Part shown: in pieces, positions 23,021 through 34,480 of the stretch
How the letters are laid out: every line of letters begins with the position of its first letter
How positions within the stretch are numbered: the first letter of the stretch is position 1
NCBI GenBank assembly: GCA_958510875.1
Contig: OY294071.1
Location: forward strand, 35,246,581-35,310,580
Length of the DNA stretch: 64,000 nucleotides
Direction of reading: 5' to 3'
From: Endomychus coccineus
Lineage: Eukaryota; Arthropoda; Insecta; Coleoptera; Endomychidae
Notes under the pieces: generated by a model
Databases searched by the model: none
Told to the model about the DNA's origin: nothing
The model's input: only the letters and a program-made list of their open reading frames with translations
Made by a program: the position numbers and the translations under genes

Positions 23021-23369
23021 TACGTGGAGTGCTGAGACAAATGTTTTCGCAGATTCAATTCGATTTATGCAAACAGATATTTTTATGTATTTATAGATGA
23101 TTTCAAGAAAAATAGAAATAACTCTTGGGAGTGCTGTTGGAATACGTTCAGTTGGTTATTTCGAATTGTTTACCTTGTTTGTTTTCAAAACAGTAAACTT
23201 ATGCCTACTCTTAAACTATAAAAGAGTTCACACTGTGGATAAACTAACACACATACAAATAAGAAATAATCACCCTTATCCACTAAAAATACTAAAAAAG
23301 TTCTTAGGACCTCTCGGCTACCAAGTAGCCATCATCAGAGTAAACGAAATTATAAATCAAAATGTGCCT

Positions 23370-23937
23370 GTTCAAATACTATTTGGGGATAATAATTCAA
23401 ACAAGGGGCTACCCTCAGCTGGGGATGAATCGAAATTTAATAAATTGCTTTCTCGTTTATACATTTCCATCTCTTCTAAATTACCTAGATATTTGTCCGT
23501 ACTGTGTTTTAAAAGTGATAAACTTTCTTGAGAAATGGTATGACCTGTATTCAAAATGTATTCCGCTAACGCTAATTTTTCAACATTATTTTTCTTTATA
23601 CTGAGTTAAAATATTTCTTCTAGTTTAACCCACGCCGGATTTCTCGAAGTTGGAAACTTCATCGAAGATGTTGTCTAAACGGTTTTTTACATGTATAAAC
23701 GGGTTGTATTGCAAATTTAGAAAACAAATTATGTATTTTATTAATTACTAATGGATGATAAGTAAAACTTTTGAATTTTATTGAACTATTTGAAGGAAGT
23801 GGCTCTAATCTGGTTAGTTGGTAAGGTTCCATTTTCCTTTCTTGTTTAGAAATTGAATTATTGATCAAAGATTTACCATTATCCAACGCTATTTGCTGAA
23901 GTTTCTCAACTTTGTTGTTATAATTTTCCTTGCTCAA
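23370..23937 (-). mobile_element. Penelope-like element remnant (C-terminal part)
   Basis: The minus strand carries, in order, a linker-like piece with SIKFKSFTYHPLVINKIHNL (23,937-23,700), a gap where the GIY-YIG core should be, then ILNTGHTISQESLSLLKH and LEEMEMYKRESNLLNFDSSP (23,554-23,400), ending SPLFELLSPNSI. The last block corresponds to the E-I-Y-K...SPLF tail after the GIY-YIG domain. Stops and a frame change show it is inactive. The plus-strand frame 23,097-23,531 is its antisense shadow. Confidence 0.62.
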
Positions 23938-24589
23938 AGGACGTTCAATAATCTATGGACAATACTATAGAATGTAGCTATTCAATTATAAAATTTCCAT
24001 CATTTCCACTTTTGATATAGGACTGCCGCTCAATGTGGAAAGCTTACTAGCTATGCCAAATTCAGTAGCTTGCAAACATATGTGAGTTTTTTACATTGAA
24101 TGTATTTAGATTATTTTTCCTGTATAATTAATTAATGAAATTCATTCCAATATATAATTTACGAGAGAAAATTAAATAGACCAGAAACTCAGTTTCCAAG
24201 ACTTAACTATCGCAGTCAGATATAATGAATTGTATTTAAATATTCATAGAAAACTACGTATAAGATACTACCTACTACTATAATATATCCAAAATCATGA
24301 GCTAGCCTCACATAATTCAATAATTCATAGATTATTCTCCATTCCTCCATTACCAGAAACAGACATCATTATTGAATTGGAAACTGTAAAATAGCTAGCA
24401 ATAATCATAACTCTGAGAAATTAATTAATAATGCAATAAATGAAGAAACAATATCAACTAATTTATAATCATATACGAAAGGATGTTCTGTGAATTTGAA
24501 TTCAAATAACGCATATCGCACTATTTGACTCTGTGAAATATGACATTTATAATGACAAGCAATGATACTTTTGGGAAACTCTAATAAGA
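23938..24589. other. No gene recognised
   Basis: AT-rich sequence with only short frames and no recognisable repeat. Confidence 0.4.
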
Positions 24590-24945
24590 AAAGATCTAAC
24601 GAATGCATCAACCTGAGAAAAAATAAACTCAGTATACGAACAGGACTCCTATTAGGGCCATAGAGATAAAGAATAGAGTTCTTGAAGGTGCTATATTTTT
24701 GACTCCATCTAAGAAATTTGAAGTCAGGCTATCTCTTTCTACTCGGTCCTGTCATCCCCCGCGTAGGCGGAGCGTGCGAGAAGGAGGCCCGAGAATTAGA
24801 AAGAGAAAGACTGCCTTCAAATTTCTTAAAGAGGGTCTTTTTGTAAAGCATTGCGCTCATAGGACTCTAGAGCTCTATATCTTCATCTCTATGATTAGGG
24901 CACTGCTGGTTGAAAGGACAACTTAGAAGTTCGGATTAGTAGAGG
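24590..24945 (+). mobile_element. R1-like LINE fragment split by a hAT-type element
   Basis: AAGATCTAACGAATGCATCAACCTGAGAAA (24,593 onward; read as KRSN-CINLR) matches the same segment at 45,558 and 27,241. After the 24,659-24,893 insertion and its duplicated ATTAGGGC, the fragment resumes with TTCGGATTAGTAGAGGAAGA, the counterpart of CTCGGATTAGTTGAGGAAGG at 45,613. This is the stretch just before the C-terminal zinc knuckle. Confidence 0.7.
24659..24893. mobile_element. 235-bp hAT-type MITE with 8-bp target duplication
   Basis: Ends CATAGAGATAAAG (left) and TTCATCTCTATG (right) are terminal inverted repeats. Subterminal AAGAAATTTGAAG pairs with CTTCAAATTTCTT further in. The flanks carry a perfect duplication ATTAGGGC (24,651-24,658 and 24,894-24,901). 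The centre is unusually GC-rich (24,750-24,790). No coding capacity; mobilised in trans. Confidence 0.88.
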
Positions 24946-25019
24946 AAGAATAGTGCAGTTTCTTCGAAGAGAAGGCCGAAATTCTATCAGTCATCGATGT
25001 GAAGTCATAGTTTACTCTG

Positions 25020-25240
25020 TGGAAAATTTTGACACTTCATATGACAGCAGGTGTCAATATAAAACATAGAGTTGTGAAGTACATTACTTATGTAGACCAT
25101 TCCGATAAAATTTCATTGTAACGGAGTATAATTTAACGTCTTTCATTCTAAATCTTTTCCAATATATTTTCTGCTCCTACAATTATTAGGGAAGTCACGT
25201 GATCAACTGATCGCAGCTTTTCAATACATATGTTTATTGC
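25020..25240. repeat. Dispersed repeat, family 'GTGATCAA' copy 2
   Basis: Contains GACAGCAGGTGTCAATATAA, GTAGACCATT, AACGTCTTTCATT and CACGTGATCAACTGATCGCAG in the order also found at 46,990-47,310. The part from TCTAAATC on is shared with 1,276-1,410. Confidence 0.65.
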
Positions 25241-26417
25241 AATTAAATATTAGTGATTGCCAAATTATCTGATTTAAAAAAACGTATATGTTGTCTATTC
25301 GAATAAACGTTCATTGTAATGACATACACAATACACAATGATGTATGGATCACAGTTAATTTATCTTGCCACAATAATTAACAAAATGTTCATAAGGCAC
25401 TCTTGAATTAGAAATTAATCAGCTGAAAGTCGTATTTCGAAGCATGGATATTGGCGTATTTTTAAATAATGATATTTTCGAACTGTCGGTAGTTCCGAAA
25501 AAGTTATTTGAACTTAAAATGACAAACGGAAACTACTGTTTGTAAGAGAAACCGTCAGTAGGCCAATTAAGGTAAACCAAATTGGTTATTTATTGGGAGT
25601 TCATAATTGACATTAAAAACAAACCAGTTACAATAATTATTATCTGATATTTTTAATTGCCTGTTCCGACCACGATGAGAATTAATCAACGATGTCAAAT
25701 ATTGAAATTCATTCTTTCCGTCATTGCGTCGACTTTGTAGTATTACCAGATGGATTGTAAGAATAGATTTTAACTAAGTGTTAATCGAATTGTAAAAAGA
25801 GATAATATTTTGATCAATCGATGGCATCACTAATTTGTCACTTTCATTCTTGAGAACATTTTCTAAATGGATGTAATATAATACAGAGAATGTCCTTCAC
25901 TTTCTTCCACATATAAGCTGAAGAGAAATTCTACTGCCTATATGAATTATCCAAAATAGAAACAGCATAAATATTGCAAGTTGTCGTGTATCCAAACTAA
26001 TAAATATGCAATAAAGTTGAAACTTCATTGATTAAATCTGAACACGTTTATTTTAGCTGAAAGTTATTTCACACACATGATTGTGAAGAAGATACTAAAT
26101 AGCCTTGAGCTAGTGAAAATATGCTATCTTGTTTTATATTCTCTTAATCACACAAAACTTGCATTTTATTATAATACTTCTATGATAATGTCGGTGAAAG
26201 ATAAGTGCTGGAAGTTGGAACCTTTGCACATTCAGCCCATTTACAAACTCGTTTTTTTTAAATTAAAATTCATAGATATTCGTAGATATTGATACTCAAT
26301 CTCAGTTAGCATAGCTGTTAAAAAATATCTGAAAGCCCAAATGGCTTGTGTTAAGTGTGCTCTGAAATCGAACTGTTCAAACTTCTATGATCAACGGTCA
26401 AATATCTCGAGAGCTGT
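25241..26417. other. No gene recognised
   Basis: AT-rich; the frame 26,077-26,292 plus has no recognisable domain. Confidence 0.4.
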
Positions 26418-26600
26418 TTGAGATATATTAATGGAGTGTTCTACACAAACTTTAGGGAATATACGACACTTTTTGAGTATATTTTCATTTTTTTTCTTGT
26501 CGCATATTTGGAATTCACAACAGCACAACATTGCTCGATTTTGGGAATGAACATTTTTCCGGATGCCAATGATGTAAATAATGTATGGAAAATAGGTTAA
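26418..26600 (+). CDS. Weak candidate short coding exon with signal-like segment
   Basis: A 60-codon frame includes a hydrophobic run IFIFFLVAYLEFTTAQ followed by HCSILGMNIFPDANDVNNVW, which has the look of a signal peptide and short mature start. The sequence before the stop (AAAATAG|GTTAAA) could be a donor. I find no following exon and no family match. Probably chance. Confidence 0.13.
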   Translation: MRYINGVFYTNFREYTTLFEYIFIFFLVAYLEFTTAQHCSILGMNIFPDANDVNNVWKIG

Positions 26601-27199
26601 AAGAAATGGCTAAAAAGTGTTTTGATCTCTTGTGGTACATCCATTTTTCATTCAATAACTAGACTATGAAAGTACGTATTACAGATGAAGTATTTGATTA
26701 CACTTGACAACAGTTAACTTCAATTTGTGAATTTCAAGTTTGTGTCAGTTTTCTTACGTAATTAAGATGTATTTAACGTTAAAAATCGTCCAGAATTAGA
26801 ACAAAAACTAATATCTAATGTATTAGAGAATAGAAACTAGTCGGGTACGAGAAATCTGTAAACGAAAAGTTAGAGGGATGCCTTGTTCCGAGTGTAGGTC
26901 TGAACATCTCAGTTAATTAAGTCTGAATTATCCGCCATACCTGTTACCAATTCTCAAAATATAACGGCGTCAGGATTTGACACTGTTTCTCCATGTGTAC
27001 CAAATTTTTCCAACAGTGAATCTTGAGGGTATCCTCTAATGGGATAAAAATCATCGATTCGATAAGCGAGCCACTTAAGGAATTTTCACAATACACGACC
27101 AATGATATCAACTTCACCAACAGTAAATGGGTTGTCGAGAGAAATTACAAATTTGTCTTAGAATAGAATATATAGATACTGATCAAGTTGATATTATTA

Positions 27200-27289
27200 A
27201 GAAATACAGGACTTAAAGGACTGAGGCAAGCAAATAAGAGATCTAACTACTGCATCAACCTAGGAATATATAAGCTCAGAATACTAATA
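27200..27289 (+). mobile_element. R1-like LINE fragment, left part
   Basis: Reads AGGACTGAGGCAAGCAAATA then AGAGATCTAACTACTGCATC, the same pre-knuckle segment as at 45,515-45,580. It is interrupted at 27,288 by the palindrome and continues at 28,463. Confidence 0.7.
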
Positions 27290-28462
27290 GTCTAGGAGCC
27301 AGAGCGATATTGATGGTCTGAACATTAACCCGATGGCACTATGGTTTAGGGTTAGAGGACGGTTCAATGATCAATTCATCTCACTGACCGTATTTTCCCC
27401 GGCTGCTAGATCTCGAGATACAGCATCCTCATTTTTTCTTTTTTTTGACTGGAGGTTAACCCTTTCCAAGTTGCGGTTACTTGAGAAGCATGCTATTCTT
27501 ATACACTTCCACCATGTGCCATCATTTTTCATCGTGTCTGTTTATCAGGCCAACCAGTTAAAATTGAACCGAAACTGGACTGCAAGTTAACCTCCCCAAA
27601 CCTGGTGGAAAATGTTCATTGGTATTGGCAATTGTTAACATACCCTATGCCAACAAAAGATATCGTTCCATTTCCGAGTAATTGGTCATTATTTGAACCA
27701 AACATGTTTCTTTTCTTCATTTTGTGGATAAAACTTGCGGGTTACAAGGTAACATGATGGCACCATGTTAAATAACTTTATTGGAGGTCAAATAAAGATT
27801 TAAAATTATTGCCATCACTCCTTGTCTATTTCAACCCCCCAAAACTCCATAAAATCATCCGGCAGAATGATAAATAAAAAAGAGCCGTTTCGATTTTAAA
27901 CCCAGCCAGAGTCTCAATAATTGACTAATTCATCAAAAAATTGTTCATATTATCATATTAAATCTTTATTTGACATCCAATAAAGTTATTTAACATGGTG
28001 CCATCATGTTACCTTGTAACCCGTTTTATCCACAAAATGAAAAAAATAAACGTTTTTGGTCCAAATAATGGCCAATTACACGGAAATGAACCGATAACTT
28101 TTGATGGCATAGGGCATGTTAACATTGCCAATACCAATGAACATTTTCCACCAGGTTTGGAGGGGTTAACTTGCAGTCCATTTCCGGTTCAATTTTAACT
28201 GGTTGGCCTGATAAACGGACACGATAAAAAATGATGACACATGGTGGAAGTGTATAAGAATAGCATGCTTCTCAAGTAACCGCAACTTGGAAAGGATTAA
28301 CCTCCAGTCAAAAAAAAAAATGCGGATGCTGTATCTCGAGATCTAGCAGTCGGGGAAAATTCGGTCTGTGAGATAAATTGTTCATTGAACCGTCCTCTAA
28401 CGATAAACCATAGTGCCATCGGGTTAATGTTCAGACCATCAATATCGCTCTGGCTCCTAGAC
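27290..28462. mobile_element. 1.17-kb palindromic (fold-back) transposon
   Basis: The left arm 27,290-27,803 is repeated as a close reverse complement at 27,958-28,462, around a loop of about 154 bp. The ends are GTCTAGGAGCCAGAGCGATA and its complement, flanked by TA at 27,288-27,289 and 28,463-28,464. A TA target suggests mobilisation by a Tc1/mariner-type transposase. No transposase frame is present; 27,333-27,590 and 27,995-28,198 are arm-derived frames. The insertion splits an R1-like LINE fragment, so it is younger than that LINE copy. Confidence 0.9.
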
Positions 28463-28770
28463 TATAATGGGAACCCCAACAGGAAACTGCCCGTTGGGAG
28501 CTACTTTAAGTAGCTCGGATTAATAGAAGAAGAGTTGTGGTTCTGCGAAGAGGAGAACGGAACCTCCAAACACATCCTCGCAGAATGCACTACCTTGCAA
28601 AACCTAAAGGCACAACACATCGGAAGACTTACCTAACGTGAACCATCCGAAATTCTGAACTTCCTTAGAGCTACAGGTTTGGAGGAACTGCTATAGCCGC
28701 TGAGATATCTTGAATGGTGTACCAACAGAAGGGGAACACGATAGATATATTAGGTCGCAGTGTGCAAATA
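28463..28770 (+). mobile_element. R1-like LINE fragment, right part with zinc knuckle
   Basis: Continues the fragment that stops at 27,289: GNCPLGA (28,485) is followed, with frameshifts, by CGSAKR/CRFCEEE and KHILAECTTLQNL (28,570-28,610), the CX2C...HX4C knuckle that ends R1-like polyproteins. The following sequence is 3' untranslated. Confidence 0.78.
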
Positions 28771-29149
28771 TCCACTATGCAATACAATACAAGCAAGAAA
28801 TACAAATAAAAATACCAGAAATAATATAATATAAATATCTGTAAGACAAATTCTCATTTTACTTCCCATATGAAATTTTTTCTTATTTAGGTACTTTTTA
28901 TTTAGAAGTACGGCTATCTTACTTTTTGATGAAAATCCAGGCAGAGGGTGGCTAGGCTTGACACTCTACTTTGGGCTTTGTGTTGAGCAGGATCGATTGA
29001 AGTCCAAAACACTGAATTAACGCTCACCACGAGCCCCGTCAGAAACTCCGAGCCTGGGGGAATCACTAATCACTCCTCCCTATCACGTCGAAAAATAAAA
29101 TCAGAGCTTCATGGCATTAAAAGACAATTGTAAATCATCTTATATACTA

Positions 29150-29830
29150 GGAGCAGAGAAATGTTATTAATTATTTATGATAAGAACAGTGGCGACTTGC
29201 GTTTGGTATATGAGACCACAGTGCATTTGGAGATGTTTAAAACTACCCCGTTCGATTGGCACCATGAGTGTAACCTTTTCAGATCGTCCTGTGATGGAAT
29301 AGCGTCTGATATAGATCCGATCTGTAAGTAAAGCTTCATAGCACCCTGAATATTTTGCTAACATTATAAGCACCCGATGTCACCTCTGAGATGGACCTGA
29401 AGCCAAAACAAACGCATATATTCCAAGTACCTGATAAAGAAAGCGAGCAGATGTGGGGGAAAGTACAATTTATCAAGCTTTTCATGATTATCAGGTGCTT
29501 CAACCGGTTGAAGGCCTTGCCAAAGGCCGTACAAACGACATCCAGCCCAACATCCGCTCCGCGAGAAATTGCATTAGGACAATTAGCTTAGTTACCGTTG
29601 ATCTTTGTTTAACAAAAAAGTTTTGACAATGTAACAGTTTGTGGAAAACCTGGTTTGAAAGACTGCTTAACATGACTATAGGTCTATAATTGCAGACATC
29701 AGTTCTGCCACCTTTTTGAAGATGGGAGTTAGTCGTGCAACCATCCGTGAGTCAGGAAAAATACCAGTTGTCAGAATTAGGTTAAATATGCAGTAGAGTG
29801 TGATTGTTGCAGAAATTGAGTATCAGCGTT
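29150..29830 (-). mobile_element. LINE reverse transcriptase remnant
   Basis: The minus strand reads, with frame changes: PDSRMVARLTPIFKKGGRTD and CNYRPIVMLSSLS (29,760-29,670), the RT fingers; a palm piece VDVVCTAFGKAFNRLKHLII (about 29,540-29,485), where KAFNRL stands for KAFDRL with the catalytic-region Asp changed; then RIYIRRYSI and HCGLI. In another frame SWCQSNGVVLNISKCTVVSY (29,260-29,205) is the post-catalytic block. The YADD region itself is degraded. Confidence 0.75.
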
Positions 29831-30266
29831 TATTCCCATTTGATCAATTTACTACGAACTTAGATACAATTACGCTCAGGAATATTGAGTTAGATTGCAA
29901 TAATTCGTTCAAATAAACAATAAATTAAACTTGGTTTGATGAGTGATGACTGCTTTACTAATGAACACTACGCAATAAGCTCGAAATAATCATGTCTGGT
30001 ATGTTTTCATTATGAGAATAATTGCAGTTACTGCAGGTTAAAGATAAGTTACTCTTGTACGGAGGTCTGAAGAGTTCACTTTATTTTGATTTTCCCAACA
30101 ACAATGTCCATAAATCTCAGCCTTTCCGTTCATGTAGAATTTTTTTGCCACTATCAATCTTGTTTTGAATATTCCCTCAGGTTGGGAAGTTTTTCTATGA
30201 CGAATGAAAAGCTTACACGGTCAAAGCATGTATTCCTAAATTTCATGTCATCATAATAACGGTTCT

Positions 30267-30268
<2 letters not shown>
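29831..30268. other. No gene recognised
   Basis: No coding frame or repeat noted. Confidence 0.4.

Positions 30269-30305
<37 letters not shown>
30269..30305. repeat. (TA)n microsatellite
   Basis: An uninterrupted AT dinucleotide run of about 18 units. It is perfect, so likely length-polymorphic. Confidence 0.95.
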
Positions 30306-30307
<2 letters not shown>

Positions 30308-30949
30308 GGGTGTTATATTAATTATATAGTACAGTTAACAATAAAGATTTTGCCATAAATACATTTATAATTAACAGATGTATTTGAATTGCATAATATG
30401 TGGGGCAGCAGATTTAATCACTTTTTTCGAATTTTATTACTGAATTGTAGTTACCTTTACGCTGGTATGGTTTTACGGGTTAGTCAATTAGTTTAGTACT
30501 CTGCGCTTGCAAAAATAACAAAATATCCTACTTTGATGTAATATGTACTTATTATCGTTAGATTTCGATACAAAACATTTCAAACGATTAAAAGTTTGAT
30601 TTCACTAATTCAGTTTTAAATTGGAGAGAATCAAACTTTTAATAGCTATTTTATTTAATTTTAAGTTTTACAAAACATTTCCTTATTATATTTCTTACTT
30701 CATCTATACGCATGTCTCTGCCGGAAAACGTTAATTGAGTCCCATTTCGATATTCCTACGTAATTTCAGTCCCACTGATGAAATCAAACTACGTAGATTG
30801 AGTCCCGGGTTTCAATATAATTCCCAGAATATTCTTATAAATGAGAGTGTTAAGATTAGCGGGATTACAATATTTGCATTCTATATCAACAGAGTTAGGT
30901 TAGTAGGTTACGTTAGGTAAGGTTAGGTATAACTATATATTGGCCTCTA

Positions 30950-31520
30950 TTATACCGTGAATGGCCAAAAATATCATCAATTTCAAAAAAAGTTTAACTT
31001 GCAATACATTGTGTTGAAGTACATAAAATAATGTTTCCTTTGAGCCTAAGCAGAGTAGCCACGACCTTTTAGCAAAACTATTTATTTGTAACAAAACTAT
31101 TTAATATTTTTGACTGAAATTTAGACAGCTTTTTGTAACTATTATAAGCTACTTTCACACAAAATCATCCATTTTGGTTAAGATTTGACCAAGACAGCGT
31201 AATTTGAATTTTTTCAAAAAAAAGGTATATATGTACAAATTCCAGGGGGGGGGGGAATGAACCCAACCTCATGGAATTTGAACTGAAGGTTCCTCAAACA
31301 TCGAAAATAAAAGGGTTCAAATCTCAAGCCTTAGCCAATAGTGTAAGGGTACAAAAAACAAATAAAACTCAAAAGCCACCTCGAAAAAAGGCTTAAACGT
31401 ATATACGAAAGGGTTGCACCAAATGTTGTTAATAGAAATTTTAGGGTGTTGTTAGTCTTATCAATACGAACATTTTGCACCAGGTTGCGACACCAGTCAC
31501 CAAAAAAGTACAACTTGACT
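30950..31520. repeat. Partial copy of the 40,436-42,170 fold-back family
   Basis: Shares with 41,735-42,090, in order, the CGTGAATGGCCAA/CGTAAATGGCCAA block, TTTGAGCC.AAGCA, CAATAAAAGGGTTCAA/AATAAAAGGGTTCAA, AAGCCTTAG, and GCACCAAATGTTGTT/GCACCAAATATTTTT. A guanine run (31,244-31,255) lies inside. Only one arm is present. Confidence 0.65.
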
Positions 31521-32513
31521 CCCCTAATCTTCAAATAGAAATATGTATTTTGTTGTGAAATTAGTTATTCTAATTATCAGAAAAGGGTGCTATTAGCAAC
31601 TAATGGTTTTTTATACAAAACATAAATCGCAGGTTCGAAGTGAACTTCACCATCAAGCTTCCAATTTAAAGCTCTAGCCAGTATTAACCGTGAGTAACCG
31701 TTACAAAATAATCATATCAATATGAAATAATTCTAATGATAAACTGAAATGGAGCCAAACAAACAGTCATTCTTGCTTGTTTCAATAGAACCATAAAAAT
31801 TTAATTTATAATCAGTGGTCCAATGTCTATGAATCATGGGATAATCAAACATCAAACTGTTCGATAGTGATTTGAATAGAAATCAATATTAACAACATGG
31901 CGTAGCCATAATAAGTTTGAAGTTTTGAAAATATGGTTTGATAATTATTGCAAGTTACAATTGTTCTTCAAGTTCAATCCGCCTAATCGAATAATATTTA
32001 CTAATAACAGTTTTTTGTTTATCTCTATCTAGCTTGAATTGTAATAACGTTTAATTCACCGATATGCAAATAGGGCGAGGACAAGTGATTTTCTTTTGGT
32101 TTTAAAAAGCTGATCGAATGTTATGATTGAAATTTGATTGTTTCAGAAAATTGTTATCTACAATTGATATCACATATGATTAGAATACATTAGAACCATT
32201 AGAACATATCGCAATCTAGAATGTATTAAATCAACCTGGTCCTTAATGAGCTAATAGCTATTAACGCTATTATTGCTTTCAATATTACTTGTTTTCATGC
32301 TTATGGCTTATTACCAATTCCAATTTGGATAATGGAAAAACATATTTATCATATCTATGGTATATTGAATCTTTACTGTTATGGAAATAAGAGAATTATT
32401 CATATTTTCGCACTCACATTATTTATAGTGGAAGCCTTTTATATTTTCCTAGATGACTGGAATTCTTCATGTTCTATATGAATGTTCGTTTGGAACTGTT
32501 ATTCGTTTTACAG

Positions 32514-32648
32514 GGGTTAAAAGGAGAAGAGGCAGGGGTAAATACATTTTCCAGACACAATAAAACTAATTTTCACGGGAATATCAAGCCTTATACCAAT
32601 TTGGGTATCACTAGCTACGTTACACAAAGCTCGCGGACAGACAGACAG
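32514..32648 (+). CDS. Candidate internal coding exon of an unidentified gene
   Basis: A polypyrimidine-like ATTCGTTTTACAG is followed by exactly 45 open codons and then ACAG|GTAAAC, a reasonable donor. The translation starts GLKGEEAGVNTFSRHNKTNF and ends SSRTDRQ; it is hydrophilic, and base composition is richer in GC than the surroundings. No adjacent exon was found within several kb and no family was recognised. Confidence 0.28.
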
Positions 32649-33026
32649 GTAAACACGAATGAGATTTTGTGAAAATCAATTCCTGAAATATGTTGACGGT
32701 GTTTCAGAGTAATCCTTTAATTTAGGCTACTTTCATTGTTCATAAAATCAACTCAAACCGTACGTTAACAGATTCTTTAATAATAGTATAGGTAAAGTTG
32801 TTGCTTATATCATCATTTAGTATTGTAGATTTAATTCGATAATAAATAGGGGAAGTCTAAATTTGCTAAATTTGAATAGAACCAGCCATAACGTGATGAA
32901 AATCCATTCTAAACTTACATAAAATAGCTATTAACAGTTTGATTTTCACTAGTTTAATAAATAAATGTTTTCTTCAAACAAATATTACAAAGTACTAACT
33001 TACTACAAAAGAACTACCTAATAACG

Positions 33027-33399
33027 GGATATCAAAAATTATCTTGGTCAAGGGTGGTTGTGGAATCTAAAACGTGTGTCTTACTTTACGTTTGAAATAA
33101 TTATGTCACTGTCACACTGACATCATCAATAACCTATTTATTTCAGTTGTAAAACAACGTCAACTTGTGCATCGAACAAAACATTTCCAACAATTACTGT
33201 AATTTAGTTTTTCTTGTTACTTAAACCGTTATTTCATAATTTATAGTTCATTATTGTTTTACAACTGAAATAAATAGGTATGAAATTTGTAGGTTATTGA
33301 TGATGTCAGTGTGACCGTGACATAATTATTTCAAACGTAAAGTAAGACACACGTTTTAGATTCCACAACCACCCTTGACCAAGATAATTTTTGATATCC
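33027..33399. mobile_element. 373-bp palindromic MITE
   Basis: GGATATCAAAAATTATCTTG at the left end is matched by its complement at the right end, and the arms of about 140-165 bp are nearly identical, apart from a 14-bp insertion (TATGAAATTTGTAG) in the right arm near 33,280. The loop is about 85 bp. No coding capacity. The high arm identity points to a fairly recent origin or to arm-to-arm conversion. Confidence 0.88.
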
Positions 33400-33459
33400 T
33401 GGTATATAACTTTGATGATAATCTTAGGATAGATGATTATTGGAATTTTACCTTATGGG

Positions 33460-34050
33460 GCTTAACTAATTGCACGATAAAGTGGTAGTGAATCGAATTA
33501 TACAAATTTAACAAGGGAGAATTATTAAGTATTTATTGATTTTCAATAGGATATTGGACTTCTTATATTCATTAATTTGTTACTTTTATTCTGAATGTGT
33601 AAAATCTTGAAATTATTATTAAAGTTATGAGTTCCATAATTAAATGTTCTGTGAAAGATGAATCCAATTCATTATTAATGAAACTACGTTCTTTGATACG
33701 TTTTTTGAAAGTACTTCCTGTATGACCAATGTATATCATAGGGCAAAACCCTCATGTCAGCTTGTAAACTGCACATTTGTCTTCATCGGATAATTTATCT
33801 TTATTATTTTTGATAAAATTTGCTGAATTATTCTGCGTCTAAATTACTAAGAAATGTTGGAATTTTTGTTGTGGGTGGTCCCATATATGCGCTACCAAAA
33901 TAAGAATAGTTTTGTTTTATTGTAGGAGACTCTGAGTTGATAGATACATTATAAATTTTTTTGTATTGAATCTGATGTATTAGTCCGGAAGAGTAAGCAT
34001 TTTTTAACGCGATTTGTTTAATGATCTCAACTATTATCAAAATTATCATT
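33460..34050 (-). mobile_element. Penelope-like element remnant (minus)
   Basis: The minus strand reads, in order: SYFGSAYMGPPTTKIPTFLS (near 33,910-33,850), VYKL...CPMIYIGHTGS near 33,770-33,720 (GIY-YIG catalytic start) and FKKRIKERSFIN near 33,715-33,670, then LNNSPLLNLYN near 33,530-33,490, the C-terminal tail. It is a near mirror of the plus-strand copy at 34,100-34,470. Confidence 0.72.
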
Positions 34051-34099
34051 TGACATCAGTACGTTGAAAATTCCGAGCAGCCTACAATAGTTTCATATC

Positions 34100-34480
34100 C
34101 AGACTTCTCAACATACCTATATCAAATGATAATTTTGATAAATACATGTGTCTTGCCCTATGATATACATTGGTCATACAGGAAGTACTTTCAAAAAACG
34201 TATCAAAGAACGTAGTTTCATTAATACGGAAGGATTTTCAAAAAACGGATCAAAGAACATAGGCGTAGTTTCAATAATAATTTTATGATTTCACATATTC
34301 AGGATAAAACTAAGAAATCAAATTTGGTGGAATCCCTAGAAAATACGAAATATAAGAAGTTCGATATCCTATTGAACGATCAACAAATACTAAATAATTC
34401 TCCCTTGTTAAATTTGTATAATTTTTTCCCGTTTGCCACCAGTTTATCGTTTAATCCTTCAATTAGGTAAAATTTCAATA
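34100..34480 (+). mobile_element. Penelope-like element remnant (plus)
   Basis: YIGHTGSTFKKRIKERSF (from about 34,162) is the GIY-YIG signature, followed by the open frame 34,285-34,470 with HIQDKTKKSNLVESLENTKY and FDILLNDQQILNNSPLLNLY, the PLE C-terminal tail. The block TGCCCTATGATATACATTGG to AAAGAACGTAGTTTCATTAA is a near-perfect inverted match to 33,675-33,755. A small duplication of the TTTCAAAAAACG.ATCAAAGAAC motif sits at 34,190-34,260. Confidence 0.75.

Noticed and set aside
23097..23531. 144-codon plus-strand frame
   Set aside because: Antisense to the Penelope-like C-terminal coding fragment, whose motifs are recognisable on the minus strand.
27995..28198. 67-codon frame
   Set aside because: Arm of the 27,290-28,462 palindrome; the mirrored arm carries the complementary text, so no independent gene.
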